Below are positions 30,131 through 44,100 of a stretch of DNA of 64,000 nt, piece after piece (positions within the stretch are counted from its first letter, which is position 1; every line of letters starts with the position of its first letter). This stretch comes from Atriophallophorus winterbourni. Lineage: Eukaryota > Platyhelminthes > Trematoda > Plagiorchiida > Microphallidae. Made by a program: the position numbers and the translations under genes. The stretch spans positions 1 to 64,000 of the forward strand of contig JACCGJ010001640.1 of NCBI GenBank assembly GCA_013407085.1, in the 5' to 3' direction. Below the pieces are notes generated by a model. It did not search any database, was not told where the DNA came from, and saw nothing but the letters and a program-made list of their open reading frames with translations.

Positions 30131-33100
30131 ATGTGTGAAACATCACCCTTGGTACCTGGATGCTTAGAACTGAGTGATGGTACGATTTTTAATGGACTCT
30201 TGTTTGGATCGTGCAGCCCAACTGCTGGCGAAGTTGTTTTTCAAACTGGCATGGTCGGCTACGTTGAATCGTTGACCGATCCATCTTATCACTCCCAAAT
30301 TCTAGTCCTCACTTATCCATCAATCGGAAACTATGGTGTACCATCAGCTGACGATTTGGATCAATTTGGTCTGCCCGTGTGGTTTGAATCCTCTAAGATA
30401 TACGCTCGAGCACTGGTTGTTACCGAACTATGTCATGAATATTCGCACTTTGCTGCGTCTCGGTCGTTGCATTCATGGCTTTCTGCAAACAACGTAACAT
30501 GTATTAGCCACATAGACACCCGTTCATTAACCTTGAAACTTAGACAACACGGTAAGATATGTTTCTGCTCTGTTGACATTAAATGATACATTCAAGGGAC
30601 CATGCTTGGTCGAATTTATCCGGTTCCATGCTCATCGCCTCCTTCATGGTTTGATCCATCTGAGCATAATTTGGTATCGCTGGTCAGTTGTTCCTCGCCG
30701 ACAGTGTACAATCCAAATGGTGATGTCAGTGTGGGAATACTTGATTGTGGGATTAAGTACAACCAAATCCGTTGCTTTTGTACCAGAGGAGCTAAAGTGA
30801 GTTTGCTTTGACTTGACTTGAATCTTTCCCAGATTTTCTCCACTCTAGTTTATTAATCTGTAGGTTTCAGTGTTTATAAGTTATCAATTCATTTCAATTT
30901 TCTATAGGATCACAGTATCCGTTGAAAAGGTTTTTATTCTCGCGATAACAAGTGCAATCAAGGGCATCGTTCGAGGGAAAGTTTGCTATAACCTAAGTAG
31001 AAAAATATAAATGTTTCTTGCAAACACTGACACCCAGTATATATTATCTCCAGTGCTCTGGTGGATATCTTGGAACCTGGAAAAGAAGCAAGGAATTCTG
31101 ACTGTGCTGGGCCCATGATTTATTTTATCAATCTAAATTTGCGTATGACATTTGGAATATTGACTTGTGATCCATATGCTTTCTTAATTCATAATATGCT
31201 ATCGTGGATGAACAAAATGACTTATGCTGAATTGCTTTATAAAGCTGGTTTACAGAGCATATTTACCCTACTACGACAGTGCCACTTACGGTGGCTTGGT
31301 TACGTCTACAAAATGGAGAATGGTCGTATTCCAAAAGATCTACCCTATGTTGTGTTGTTGGGCAGACTTGCGGTACAAAGACGTTTGCTAAATAGATATG
31401 ACAGCTCTTGGCATTGAACCCACGCGTTGGGAAGAACTTGCTTTTGACCGCTCACTTTGAAGGAATTGTGTAAAACGTCGTCTGTCAGCTGGAGAACAGC
31501 AGCTAAAGCGCTTGGCTGCTGAACGCAGAACATGCCGCCGGTGTGCAGCTGACGCAAATCGACGGAGTACTGTCCGTCGCTGCAAGTGCTGCATGAGAGA
31601 TTGTACCTCCTGAATCGAACTGCTTAGTAATTCGAAAAGCTGTAGAGTATAAAAATCATGCGATTTTGATGCACATCCATGGTCGACATCAACCGAGGGA
31701 GGCCAACAACAATACACTTCATGGATTCGAGCTTGTGATTACATACATTTTATACATCGACTCACTTACTATTAACAATGATAATGAAAATATGTTGCTT
31801 CTCAACGTACGTTGCACCTCTCCTTAATTCCGCTTTACCTATTCAAGGTGACCGTATTGCCGTGGTCATGTGAGATTTCCAAATTTGCGAACGAGTTTGA
31901 TGCGCTCTTCATTAGTAATGGCCCAGGTGATCCAGCTCAGTGTTCGCTTGTAGTCGACCATATCCGCCTTTGGATGCGAACAGGGAAACCGTTGTTCGGG
32001 ATTTGTCTTGGACATCAGTTGCTCGCTCGCGCGATTTCGCTCGAAACGTATAAAATGAAATACGGGAACCGAGGTCATAACCAACCGTGTCTGCATCTGG
32101 AAACCGGGCGTTGTTTCATTACGAGCCAAGTACGTTTTTCGCTAATTGCCTTCCAAGACAATTTGTCCCGATTCCATTTCCTGTTTACACTTTGTAACTT
32201 TCTGATTCATTTTTGTTCTATGGATGCTTTTTCTAACTTTGATGATATATAAAAGACACCTTTCCGTCCACGTGAGATAAACATTGATGGTGACACATTT
32301 CACGTGTACACATATAAAGCTGGGTGAAAAGATTGCTACCAAAAACAGCGCAAAGTCAACACTCCCCCGTGTAGACGACTTGATGTACACAAAATTTGGT
32401 TTCGTATCGATCTTCGAAGCATTTCATCTTTATCATCGTTAACAGCACTACACCGGTAACACGTACCGAGTGCTTAACTGCCACACAACCATGACATAGT
32501 AAACATTCTAAGAAGATATGGGACTTAAAAAGCTACTGAACCTTTGAAAGATTAGATACAGACAACGTGAGATTAGGTGCCTACACCTCGTATTAAACAT
32601 GCATTCGAGCAAGTGTTGTGAACGAGTAGATCGGCATCAGCATGACGGTTTCCTTGGGGCTTTTACTTTTACGCATCATAATGAGCTTTCCTTGTCACTT
32701 CACTTGTCAACAGACAAGATTAATCAAACACTCCAAGACAATGTCTACAACAAGACCGCCACTCAGCACGATTTTGGGCCATATCACGAAAAGTAGGAAG
32801 CCAATGCGAATTCTAATATGTTGGTCTCCAACCTGAGAAACGGGTCGGACCAACCGCAGCTAGTTTAACAGTTAATGCCTTCATCTGCTTGAGTCAAGTC
32901 AGAGTCTGGCCACTTTTACAACGACCCCATCCTGAGTTAGGAGTGACAATCAAAACCGCGTTAGGAAAACGATGATTTCCCATTCGCAATACGTGGCCTA
33001 ACCAGCAAAGTCTATGCACGTTAACTTGTTTTTGAGACATTTCGAGATTTGTGAAATTACGCATACGATTTGATTGAACACAGTATCAGCTTTTCTTTAC

Positions 33101-35539
33101 CTCTTCAACAGCATTGTGTTGATTGTAAATGACTGAATTTCGTCAGTCATAAACCACTGACCGCACGTTGAAAGTTCAAGTTTCCTTTTGTTTTGAATTG
33201 GCTGTCTTTTTCGTTCATAATAGCACCCTCTGAACTTGCGATATTTGATAAGCGTGATCAAATTTCTATCTTCTCGGTTTGGTTGTTTGCATTAAACGAG
33301 ATTCATTGAATTTGAATCCATTTGTATGATTAAGATAAGATCCTAGGGACTTCGATCACATTCCAGTGAGAATGTTTCGCTTTGAGTACTTCAGCATGGC
33401 CGACGTTTAACTAAATGCTCATGAAATATGGTTGTTAGTCTCTAAATGCTATATAGCTCATAAAGTATTCCCATTGTAGCTGTGAGTTATTCAAACGGAT
33501 GTTAATACATTTTTAATCCTCGTTAGAACATATGACGTGTTCTGTTGTGGTGGTGCATTGATACCTGATTGCAATTGGTGGGTGTTTCTCTATCGAAATG
33601 GATAGCATAAATACGATAAAACTTGTGAAGCGACTGTGCTTCCATTTAAATACAGAAAAGGGCAGAATGTTGCAGACAGGTAAAGATTTTCCATTCTCCT
33701 ACTACCTTGTATTCCAAAAGCGGGAATGGACAACAGAAGTTTGGATCAGTGGAAGTCTGCAGAAAAGTATGCAATGCGAAACTGTGTACAACCGAGCTAG
33801 CTGCATACTAGGTATGCTCCGACGTGTTTTTTGGACGTTTTCCCTTGAAACATTCCCCTTGCTCCTAAATACGTATATTAACTCAGTGCAAGCTTCGGCA
33901 CCATGGCTACAAAGAGACATCAAGATGCTTGAGACGATTTATTACAGTAGAACTAAAATGGTGAGCTGTCTTTGCGACCTCTCTTATGATGATCGACTGG
34001 TGCATCTTAATGTGGATACATTGGCTCGCAGACGGATTCGATTGCAGTTAATCCTCCACCGTAAAATACTGAACTCAAAGATTCATCCTCTGAGGCATCT
34101 ATTTTGTGTACACTCAAGCTATACCACACGCACTCACACATTGACATTAGATATCCACACATTCTCACCGAAACTGTCGTCGGTTCTTCTATTCGGTGCG
34201 CATTTGTTTCTTATGGAATTCTTTACCGTCAGACGTTTTACAATCATCCAGTGAATTGATTTTCAGGAACAAACGGGATATATTTATGCTTAGTAATTCC
34301 ACCCGTTTATATAACTTAATTGAGCAACTTTGCACGACATCTATGCTAACGAATATTTTTCCATCATGCCGAGACAATACATGACAATTTTTTCTAACTA
34401 CAAACCGTCGATCTTCATAGTTCCTCAATTTTTTGTATATATTTGTTGACCTTATAAGAATATCATTTGGTAGTGGTGTGTAAGGGATGGGGATGTGAGG
34501 ACCACAATACATTGGTCTTTTATATGCGCTTAGAGCGCTTGGCCAGGAATCACTTTGTGATTTTGTATTTGAACATCGTGGTTCTTTGTAAGTACCCTAT
34601 ATAACAGTGGCATACAAGTTTAACTTTGTTTACCGCTTTTCCACTGTTTCAAGGCTCACTAAACCTTACTGTCTCCGCCTGATGACGGCAAACAGCCAGA
34701 AACCGGTAGTGGTGTGTAAGGGATGGAAATGTGAGCACCACAATACAATATCCCATGGTGTTGTGTAGCTACGAGTTTTTTATACCATAAATTCTTGAAT
34801 CCTAGTGGATAAACGTGTTAGTCGGCTTATCATTGGCTGATCTCAAGGTCATTTGGGGAATAAATTATCCAGCGAGATTAGGCTGAAGCGGTTCAGTCAC
34901 AATGGTGTTCTCATATGAGCACCTTGTGTTATCACTTATTCTGCGCCAGAGAAACAATTTTGGTCGGCGAAATTCGTCAAACTACATGTCACCAACGTTA
35001 GAGTGAAACCAAACTGCAATTTCTATTGAAATTTGTTCTGTAGAATTGGTTTCGGTAGCACAAAGTTAAACTGGTGATACACAGTTGTCTGTTTAAAAAA
35101 TGGCCAATCAATTGCAGGGTGTTTTTCTTGTAAACAGTTGACACCTCGTAAGGTCGAGAGGCCAGCATCTGGTCACGAATATTTGTCCTGTTCCATTACT
35201 GCGATAGGATTTTGTCCTCTCCGGTCACCATATATACCGCATTGACGGTCTTAAAACAGATATTTTCACAATATTGATCCAACTTAACTTGATTATCAGC
35301 GAGACATCAATATATAGCTTTAATATATAACGTTTCTCCATCACCTCAAGAATCATGGCTATGCTGTCGACACTAGTTCGTTGCCATCTGGGTGGTGCGA
35401 ATTGTTCCGTAACGCGAACGATCAAAGCAACGAAGGCTTGGTCCACCGAGATTATCCCTGGATGAGCGTCCAATTTCATCCGGAACACATGGCTGGCCCG
35501 CGTGATTTGGAATTTCTGTTCGATGTGTTTCTAGAACAT
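30131..35539 (+). CDS. CAD: CAD exons 1-4: glutamine amidotransferase (small-subunit) part
   Basis: Exons 30131-30551, 30597-30796, 31848-32129 and 35351-35539 (residues 1-364). The N-terminal small-subunit fold shows [14 protein letters not shown] and [10 protein letters not shown]. The class I glutaminase follows: [19 protein letters not shown], nucleophile Cys260 in [17 protein letters not shown], then His344 and Glu346 in VQFHPEH. The complete Cys-His-Glu triad means it should release ammonia from glutamine for the synthetase. Intron 1 is a 45-nt micro-intron; intron 3 (3.2 kb) holds repeat R3, a CR1 remnant and a PLE terminal repeat. Confidence 0.96.
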
Positions 35540-38500
35540 GTGAGTTTCAACGGCGCTTCTTTAATGCTAGTCTGCATGGCATCGTTTGTCATTTAATTAA
35601 CGGAATCAATTTTATTTTATCTGTCACGCCACTGACTAAACGATTTGCTTGGTTCAGTCTTTCACGTGCCTGTCAATGAACTCGTTTCATTGACATTAAA
35701 GGTTCAAAATTTTGCGAAATGGCTTACGTTTGATGCTGTGGTGCAACAACATCACAACACTATATATAGCCTCTTCATTTAAATCGCAGTGATTTACGAC
35801 GCCACCAAAATTAAAACAAGAGAAAAAGCAATGAAATATAACCTTTCCTACTGAGGGCGGTGAACTGCGAGATCATAATAAAGGGTCAGATAAAAAGCCG
35901 TCAATCCCATAGAGTTGGAGTCATGATTAATCGTGAACACTATCACTTATATATCGATTGCGTGGATCAACCGAAGCGACCGTTAAGAATCTTCTTATTA
36001 AGCTACTTCATTTCGATTACTTTCATGCATGCGTTCTGTTACTGGATGTAGAATACCGCTTATTAGTGTGGTCTTGTCCACACAAATAGGAATTTCTAGT
36101 CGAATGAGGCTCATTAGTTTGTAATTTTTAACTGGTAAGCTCAACCGATTATCAGTCATTTTCCATCCTCACACGGGATTAAGATATGTGACTAACAGTA
36201 TTAATTTCTACTAGAGTTGTGCTTTGATATTGGCGCTCGATTCAAGGTCATCACAATCATCTACTCGTCCATCTGGTTATCGAAAGCAGATGAAGGCTTT
36301 GAGCTGCAGTTTGAATGATCACTCTCCCAGTTTCGGGTTCAAGAGATCAGAATTCGCAGTGGTTTCTTATCCTTAGGGTTCACTGACGGTTTTCTTGTAG
36401 ATAACTTTTTTGAGATAACAAAGGCTGGTAAGAATGCTGTCAATAAGGTGGATGGGGCTGATATCTTCACAATCTGGCGTCCGGTTCTGCAGCGGATAAA
36501 CTTTAACGTGCGTGACCCTTAGTGTGCGTACCGATTACGCAATCGAGCTAATCTGTCACTACGTTATTCACACCTGCCGAGACCAAAACAATTAAGGGAT
36601 TATACGGCATGTAAGGGTAGTGGTGCGTCAGTTGATTTTAAACACGCCTGTCTATCTTAACGAGCGCAGAACCCACCATGGACTGTGCAGTTCTTAACCA
36701 GCTTATGATTGGACAGGTGAATGTAATTTAAGCTTGATCCCTGTTCGTACTGACACCCTTGGTCTGACGAAGCTTCTGAGTCAGAAGCGAAACGTTACCA
36801 ATAAACTACTCTCGCCGATTCATTACAAACTTTCTTTTTTCATGATTATGATTCCCCGATCAGTCACGAACATTTTCCATTACATTGCTAACCTTTTCTA
36901 TAGTTTCATTCATCTTGTATGTTGTCAAGTGAAGTAGTGAGGAACGCGTGTTAGGATACGGGACAGTGAAATCCACTGGGTAGCTCTCGTACTGACTTCG
37001 CTCTACTCGTTCACAACACTAGTTTGGATGCATGTTTGATTCGAGGTGTAGGCACCACATCCCATTGTGTCGGTGCCTTATCTCCTACATGCTCCGTCGC
37101 TTATTATTATTTCCCATCCCTCCCTAAATTGCTGCCGGCGTCATGCTGTCCGTGATGATATTGATGAGATTGATTACCAAAAGGAACTTCTGAGGTCTAA
37201 GGGTTTTGGTTTCTTTCCACACCTGTTATCCTCCAAATCTCACATTTTTCTCTTATACGCATTTCAAACTTTTCGTCTTCGTTCTCTATAGTTACACCAT
37301 TATTCAGAGTTTCGGATCGATACGAAAAACACACCACAAGCGACTATTTAGCAAAGCTAATCGATTCAAACTGTAGATTGTAATCAATCATTTGCGTGCT
37401 ACCAATCCTTGTACTGCACTCTTTGACCCGGGTGCATATTTTCCGCAAGTGCAATGATTAATGCGATAAACTCCAACAGTATTCATGCTCAGCCCTGTTG
37501 GAGAACACAAGTCCTTCACGTGACTAAACTGCGTCGTCCGGTTGGTAGGGTATGTCAAGATCGATATGTGTCAAGTTTTCCTAGCAACGCTTCGTGCGCG
37601 GAAGACCGTGCGTAGTTATCAGGTCTCTAAAATTTCGTTCAAATCAATGTGATTTGTCTTAGAGTTCGAAAGATGCAGTAGCTTCAAGAGCCTCACAGTT
37701 ACAATCTCATACAACCCCAACTGCAGTGATCGTGTGACTGCTCAGTTCTTTAAAGTTCTTTCATTGTTTGCCCTTCGCGCTCATTCACTTCCCATCCCGC
37801 CTGATGTATTCCTGACTTGTACGTCATATCATCTATGTACCTCCTTCAATTATTCCCAGTATTATCCCAGAAGAATTCTTCCTAATCTAGAAATGCATCA
37901 AGGTTATTTCGCGACCGAGCTGTGTCTCTGTTGACTTAATTCGAGATATGATCGCCGACCGATTCTTTCGTAAATGTGACAGATTGATCAGAGTCATTTC
38001 GTCTGATATTGCACACGTACCACATGAGGTCCTGTAGTTCGTTCTCATCCGCGCGATACCTACATTCTGTCTGCATGAGCTGAAAAATTTAGGAATTCCT
38101 TTACATCCTAATGCACCGGACATCTGTTTGGTGAATCAAATGATGTTTTGCATATCAATACCAAGCTAGCTATTTGGGCTCCTTCGCCGAATTTCAACCC
38201 TAATATCATTATCAACAACGCCATCTGGACAGCAATACACCGGTAACATGTATCAAAGGCTTAACTGCCATGACAAAATAAAATGCTAAAAGATTCTGGG
38301 TGAGACCTAAACAGCTGCTGCATCTACGTTGAAGCATAAACACAAAATAATTGGAATGAGGATCCTAAGCCTCGAATGGAACATGCATTCAATCAGTACG
38401 GCAACTCCCTTACAAATGTCACCCATATGAATCATAACAAGCCTTCCTTGTCACTCCACTTGACATCATGCGAGATAAAGCAAACACTCCAAGAATATGC

Positions 38501-41112
38501 TTACTGCCAGATCTCCACTGATAACGGTTTTAAAACACAATTAGCCACTGCGATATCGGTTCACCGGGACCCCAGCCCGGAACTGTAAACTACAAAGCAG
38601 ATCTATCCACGTTCTTCAGACATTATTTCTCAAACTTCATCATTTTACAGACTTCAAGAGACTGTACAATACTTTATCTCATTTTTTCTCCAGCTCCAGA
38701 CAAAGGTAGTTTCCATTTTATATTTAAATCTTCATCACGAAATATTCCTTAACTCATATTCACAAGGTTTCTTCAATGAACTATTCAATTCCTCATTCAC
38801 TTGTGACTAAACCTTCTCATCCTCTCCCAGGTCCGTGCTCCAACTGAAATGACCCTAAGTGACCGCCTGACTAAAGCCATAGCCTATGAGCAATTGCCGT
38901 GTGAAGCGTCGTTGACCAACCCATCGAACCGAGCGAAGAAGGTGCTTATTCTCGGTTCCGGTGGTTTGTCTATCGGACAAGCAGGCGAATTCGATTACTC
39001 CGGTAGTCAGGCCTTGAAAGCGTTGCGCGAGGAAGGCATTCAGACGTTACTCGTGAATCCTAACGTGGCGACCGTGCAGACAACCGCAGGAATGGCTGAC
39101 AAGGTGGGTTTTAGAACAAGAATCGATATTAATCTCGCTTACGGCGATTGCAGAGTATTTTGTTCAATGTGTATTTCATGTGAAAGGCTGTGGAGTATGT
39201 GATTATCGTACGCTTGTGATGTGCATCCATGGTCGACTTTGACTGAAACCGATCTATGAGAGCGTGTTCCGCAATGCTTGCGTTGTTCTTGAATCTAACT
39301 AGCCTCCGATTTCCATTTTCACTCCAGATATTTTTGCTCCCTGTCACTCCGGAATGTGTCGCACGTGTAATCGAATCCGAACGTCCAGATGGGATATTAA
39401 TCTCCTTTGGAGGTCAAACTGGGTTAACCTGTGGCCTGTCGCTGGCCACCGTTCAAGCGGAAGGCAAGTCTTCGGTCTTGGACGCGTACAATTGTCATAT
39501 CCTTGGCACCCGAGCAGCCACGATCGAGATCACCGAAGATCGGCAAAAATTTGCTGACGCAATGCGAGCGATTGGGGAACAAGTTGCTCCAGCTGCCGCT
39601 GCGACTACAGTCAAGGTAGACCAGATGTTTTGAACTAGTGGACTTTTGTTTTCCATTTTCTTGGTAGTTCATCGATACACAAAAAAATCTGCTGTTGTGT
39701 GCAGGTGTATGTATGTATGTATGTATGTTGTCTTTGGACTCCTTCGATAGATGTCGACCATTAATGTACTTCAGAAGTGCAAGACGGTTTCATGCGCTTC
39801 AAATGACTAAGCAGTCCGATTCAGGAGGGCCAATCTCTCCATCTGCGCTCACAGCAATTGCACGTTGATGGCATGATCGACGATCAACAGCCGGGAGTAG
39901 TAGCTGCTTTTCCTCAGCTTGATGATGACGCTTTACACAGGGCATCCAGAGTGAGCGGTCAAGAGCAGGTTCTTCTCGACTCGTAGAATCAATGTCAAGT
40001 GCTTACATCTGTACTTTTTTCATGCACGTAAACATGATTGATGGATGGATGGATGGATGGATGGATGGATGGATGGATGGATGGATGGATGGATGGATGG
40101 ATGGATGGATGGATGGATGGATGGATGGATGGATGGATTGGATGGATGGATGGATGGATGGATGGATGGATGGATGGATGGATGGATGGATGGATGGATG
40201 GATGGATGGATGGATGGATCGGTGGATCGACGGATGGATGGATGGATGGATGGTTGGATGGATGGAAGAATGGATAAATGTATGGATGAATGGGTGAATG
40301 TATGGATGGATGGATGCATGGATGCATGGATGGATGCATGGATGGATGGATGGATGGATGGATGGATGGATGGATGGATGGATGGATGGATGGATGGATG
40401 GATGGATGGATGGATGGATGGATGGATGGATGGATAGATATATGCGTTTGTGTATGCGTACATTCATGCATGCATGTTTGTAATTTTCTTTGTTTGGTGT
40501 ATATATGTATGTATATATGGGTGAGAACACAATTTCTGGATACGACGGCCAGAAGCTTGCGTATGGATTGTTATTCTTTAGGTTTCTTGTGATTTCGGTG
40601 GATTATTGAGAATATGACGGTGGCAAGGGCAATACAATTCACCAGTTTGTTCTGATGTCACTTCTCTTAAAATTTCAGCATGTGGTCCTGACGAGCCCCT
40701 GTGTGTATAGTTAGTACGAGGGTCGTAATATCTCTTTAAATTCAACCTCGTTCTTTTCAACTATAGTTTCGTTGGATAAATTAGCCAATATTAAATCACA
40801 TACCAATCTAATACGCGATCGAAACATGTTTTATTGCCATCTTAAACATCATTTTCGCGCATATTTTGCGTATAATATTTTTATTTCGTATCTTTGTAAT
40901 TGTGCGCTTATTTTTAATATTCAGTATTTACATTCATCTGAAATTTCGCATAATTTAGATTGAAGCGTTTGCCCTCTTATTCTTAACATAACTGCCTGCA
41001 ACGATGATGATGGTCTGCAGAGTAGATCCTCTACATGGTCAACGCTTCTTACTGATGTATTCGCAGAGAATCCTTCGCATCTTGAACATNNNNNNNNNNN
41101 NNNNNNNNNATG

Positions 41113-41146
<34 letters not shown>

Positions 41147-44100
41147 TGTATGTGTGTATGTATGTGTATATATGTATCTATGTATATATGTATGTATGTG
41201 TGTATTTATGTATGTATGTATGTATGTATGTATGTATGTATGTATTTATGTATGTATATATGCGTTGTGTATGTATACATTCATGCATGCATGTTTGTAA
41301 TTTTCTTTGTTTGGTGTATATATGTATGTATATAGGAGTGAGAACACGATTTCTGTATACGAAGGCCAGAAGCTTGCGTATGGATTGTTATTCTTTTCTC
41401 TTCCTGCAATTTCGATGGATTATTGATAATATGACGGTGGCAAGGACAATACAATGCACCAGTTTGTTCTGATGTCACTACTCTAAAAATTTCAGCATGT
41501 GATCCTGACGAGCCCCTATGTGTATAGTTAGTACGATGGTCGCAATATCTCTTTAAATTCAACCTCGTTCTTTTCAACTATAGTTTCACTGGATCACTTA
41601 ACTTTTCGCACGTGATATCGAATCACACTACCCATCTATTACGCGATCGAAACATGTTTTTATTGCCATCTCAAACATCATTTTCGCGCTTATCATTCAT
41701 CCGATTAGCCTCAGCATATCTCTTCTACAAGAATGTTGCCACTGAGAACATATTTTGCGTCTATGTTTTTATTTTATATCTTTGTAATTGCGCGCTTGTT
41801 TTTAATATTAAGCATTTACATATATTTGAAATTTCGCATAATTTAGATTAAAACTTTTGCCTTCTGATTCTTAACATAACTGCCTGCAACGATGATACTG
41901 GTTTGGAGAGTAGATCCTCTACACGGTCAGTGCTTCTTATTGACGCATTAACGAAGACCAAAAGCCTCGCATTCGCAAAGAATCATTCGCGACTTGAGCA
42001 TTACCTGGATGTAGGGAATATAGAGTACATAGGTGTTTTGTAAATTTAATCTAATAACTCCGATTTTAGCGTGGCTTCAATGTAAAATTTCAGATTTTGC
42101 TTAGAATAATAAAACGAAGAAAATGTAGCTTTATTCGTTTAAACAAATTTTCCGCGAATAATATTGGTTTATCCCCACAAATTTCTATGACACAATTGAC
42201 GAAAACCATGTGAACGTTATAATTTTATGGAAAAATTGGATGGTCAGTCACATATTCAAGTCTCGTGCAGCTTCGGTTTCGTCTTACACCAACATCAAGT
42301 GTTGTGATAGGAATTTTTATGACAATTCCGCCCGCGAGATGTTTTAAAGTCGTGCGGTGTCCGTATTCAATCGAATCTTTTCCGACCGGCGTAGAAAAAA
42401 TTCAAGCGTTCAAAATAAAAAAAGTGCATAGGTATTTGAAAATATTCGAAACCGATCGGGGTCCATAATCATGAAAATAAAATTTCCAATGAATCGGTTA
42501 TAGCAATTTTTAGTAACGTTTCGCTTCTGAACACAGACCAAGGGTGTCGGTACGAACAGTGTACAGGTTTAACAAGGTTATACTTGAATGCCACTGTTGC
42601 ATATGGTTCGTACAACGAACCACGATGTTCAAACACAGAATCACATAGTGATTCGTGGTCAAGCACTCGAGGCGCTTATGGATGACCAAAGTAATGTGTT
42701 GCTCACATCCCATGAAATGTGTACAAGTTTAATTGGCATTTTCTTGACCAATTCTGAGTTCTCTAAGCTAGACGGGAGATCATGGCAATTGATCACACCC
42801 CTTAGATGCTGTGCTAATCCCTAAAATGTTTATTTAGTGTGCAGCTGCGAACAGCGTCCGCTGACACACTGCTTACGTAATCCATGTGCACATTAGGTGT
42901 TATGCACGTTAATTCTTATCCGCTGCAGAACCGAACGCCAGATTGTTGAGATATTCGTCCCATCCACCTTGTTCACCGCATTCACCCCCAGCCTTTGTTA
43001 TTTCAATAGCCTCGGCGTGAAGTCTTTCCCTATAAGATTTCACACCCCGTCTTATCACTTCCACGTTATCAAGATCTACGCTGTATCCAGTGTCTAGCAC
43101 GTGTTCAGCTAGGGCAGAATCGCGAATCAGTGATTTATATTCACTGGGATTGCAGGGTTGCTTTCCTACTCGTCTCCTATGTTTGTTTACCCTAGTGCAA
43201 AGTTCTCTAGACGTTTGCCCAATGAAAACACCCGCGCAACCTCTGCATTTGATTTTGTAGATACAGTTTGTCGCACAACCTAAAGGAGTCTAATCTTTGA
43301 GATACATTAATACGGAGCGGAGTGTTCTACCTCCTTTATATTACTCTATATTACCTCCCTTATGTTACTCTAATACCTGCGTTATTCAAGATTCGAATTA
43401 CATAAGTGCATAATAGTTGAAGCGTGCGAAGCGTAAAATATCATCGGTTTGCATGGAAAAATGTTGAAAAATTTAAAAAACCAAAATGTTACTTGATGGC
43501 TGACAAAAAGTAAATGTGTTGAAACATCCAATTTGGGCACGGCCGCTTGAAAGTCCGCGCAAAAAATGCTTTCCCAGCTGACTAATTGAAACGTTTGACG
43601 GTTACACCTTTTCACAGGAAGCGGTCGCAGTCGCTTCCACACTTGGATACCCCGTCCTGATCCGGGCTGCCTTCGCTCTCGGTGGAATGGGGTCCGGTTT
43701 CGCCCGAAATCCCAATGAACTCGAGCAATTAGCCACTCGTGCACTGTCACAAACCTCACAAATCTTCATCGACAAATCGCTACGCGGTTGGAAGGAAGTG
43801 GAATACGAGGTGAGTGACCGCGTTTCCTCCACGATTACGATTATATGGCTCACGCTCTCACACCTTCCACGCTCCGTGTAGGTTGTTCGAGACGCGTACA
43901 ACAATTGCGTGACCGTGTGTAACATGGAAAATATCGATCCGGTGGGGATTCACACGGGGGAATCGATTGTGGTCGCCCCAAGTCAGACGTTATCCAATTT
44001 TGAGTATAACATGCTCCGATCGGTCGCAATTAAGGTGAGTTACGTTTGGCTCTGTTGCATTGATTTGGACTTGATACGGTGCAAACGGGTAAAACCGCTT

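Noticed and set aside
39992..40592. Long open frames of repeated MDGW or HPSI-type residues on both strands
   Set aside because: They are translations of the TGGA microsatellite in all phases and carry no independent coding evidence.
40688..41550. CTGACGAGCCC with a later GGGT or GGTC in both D1 copies
   Set aside because: The GAAA strand of a hammerhead is missing in both copies, so no catalytic core can form.
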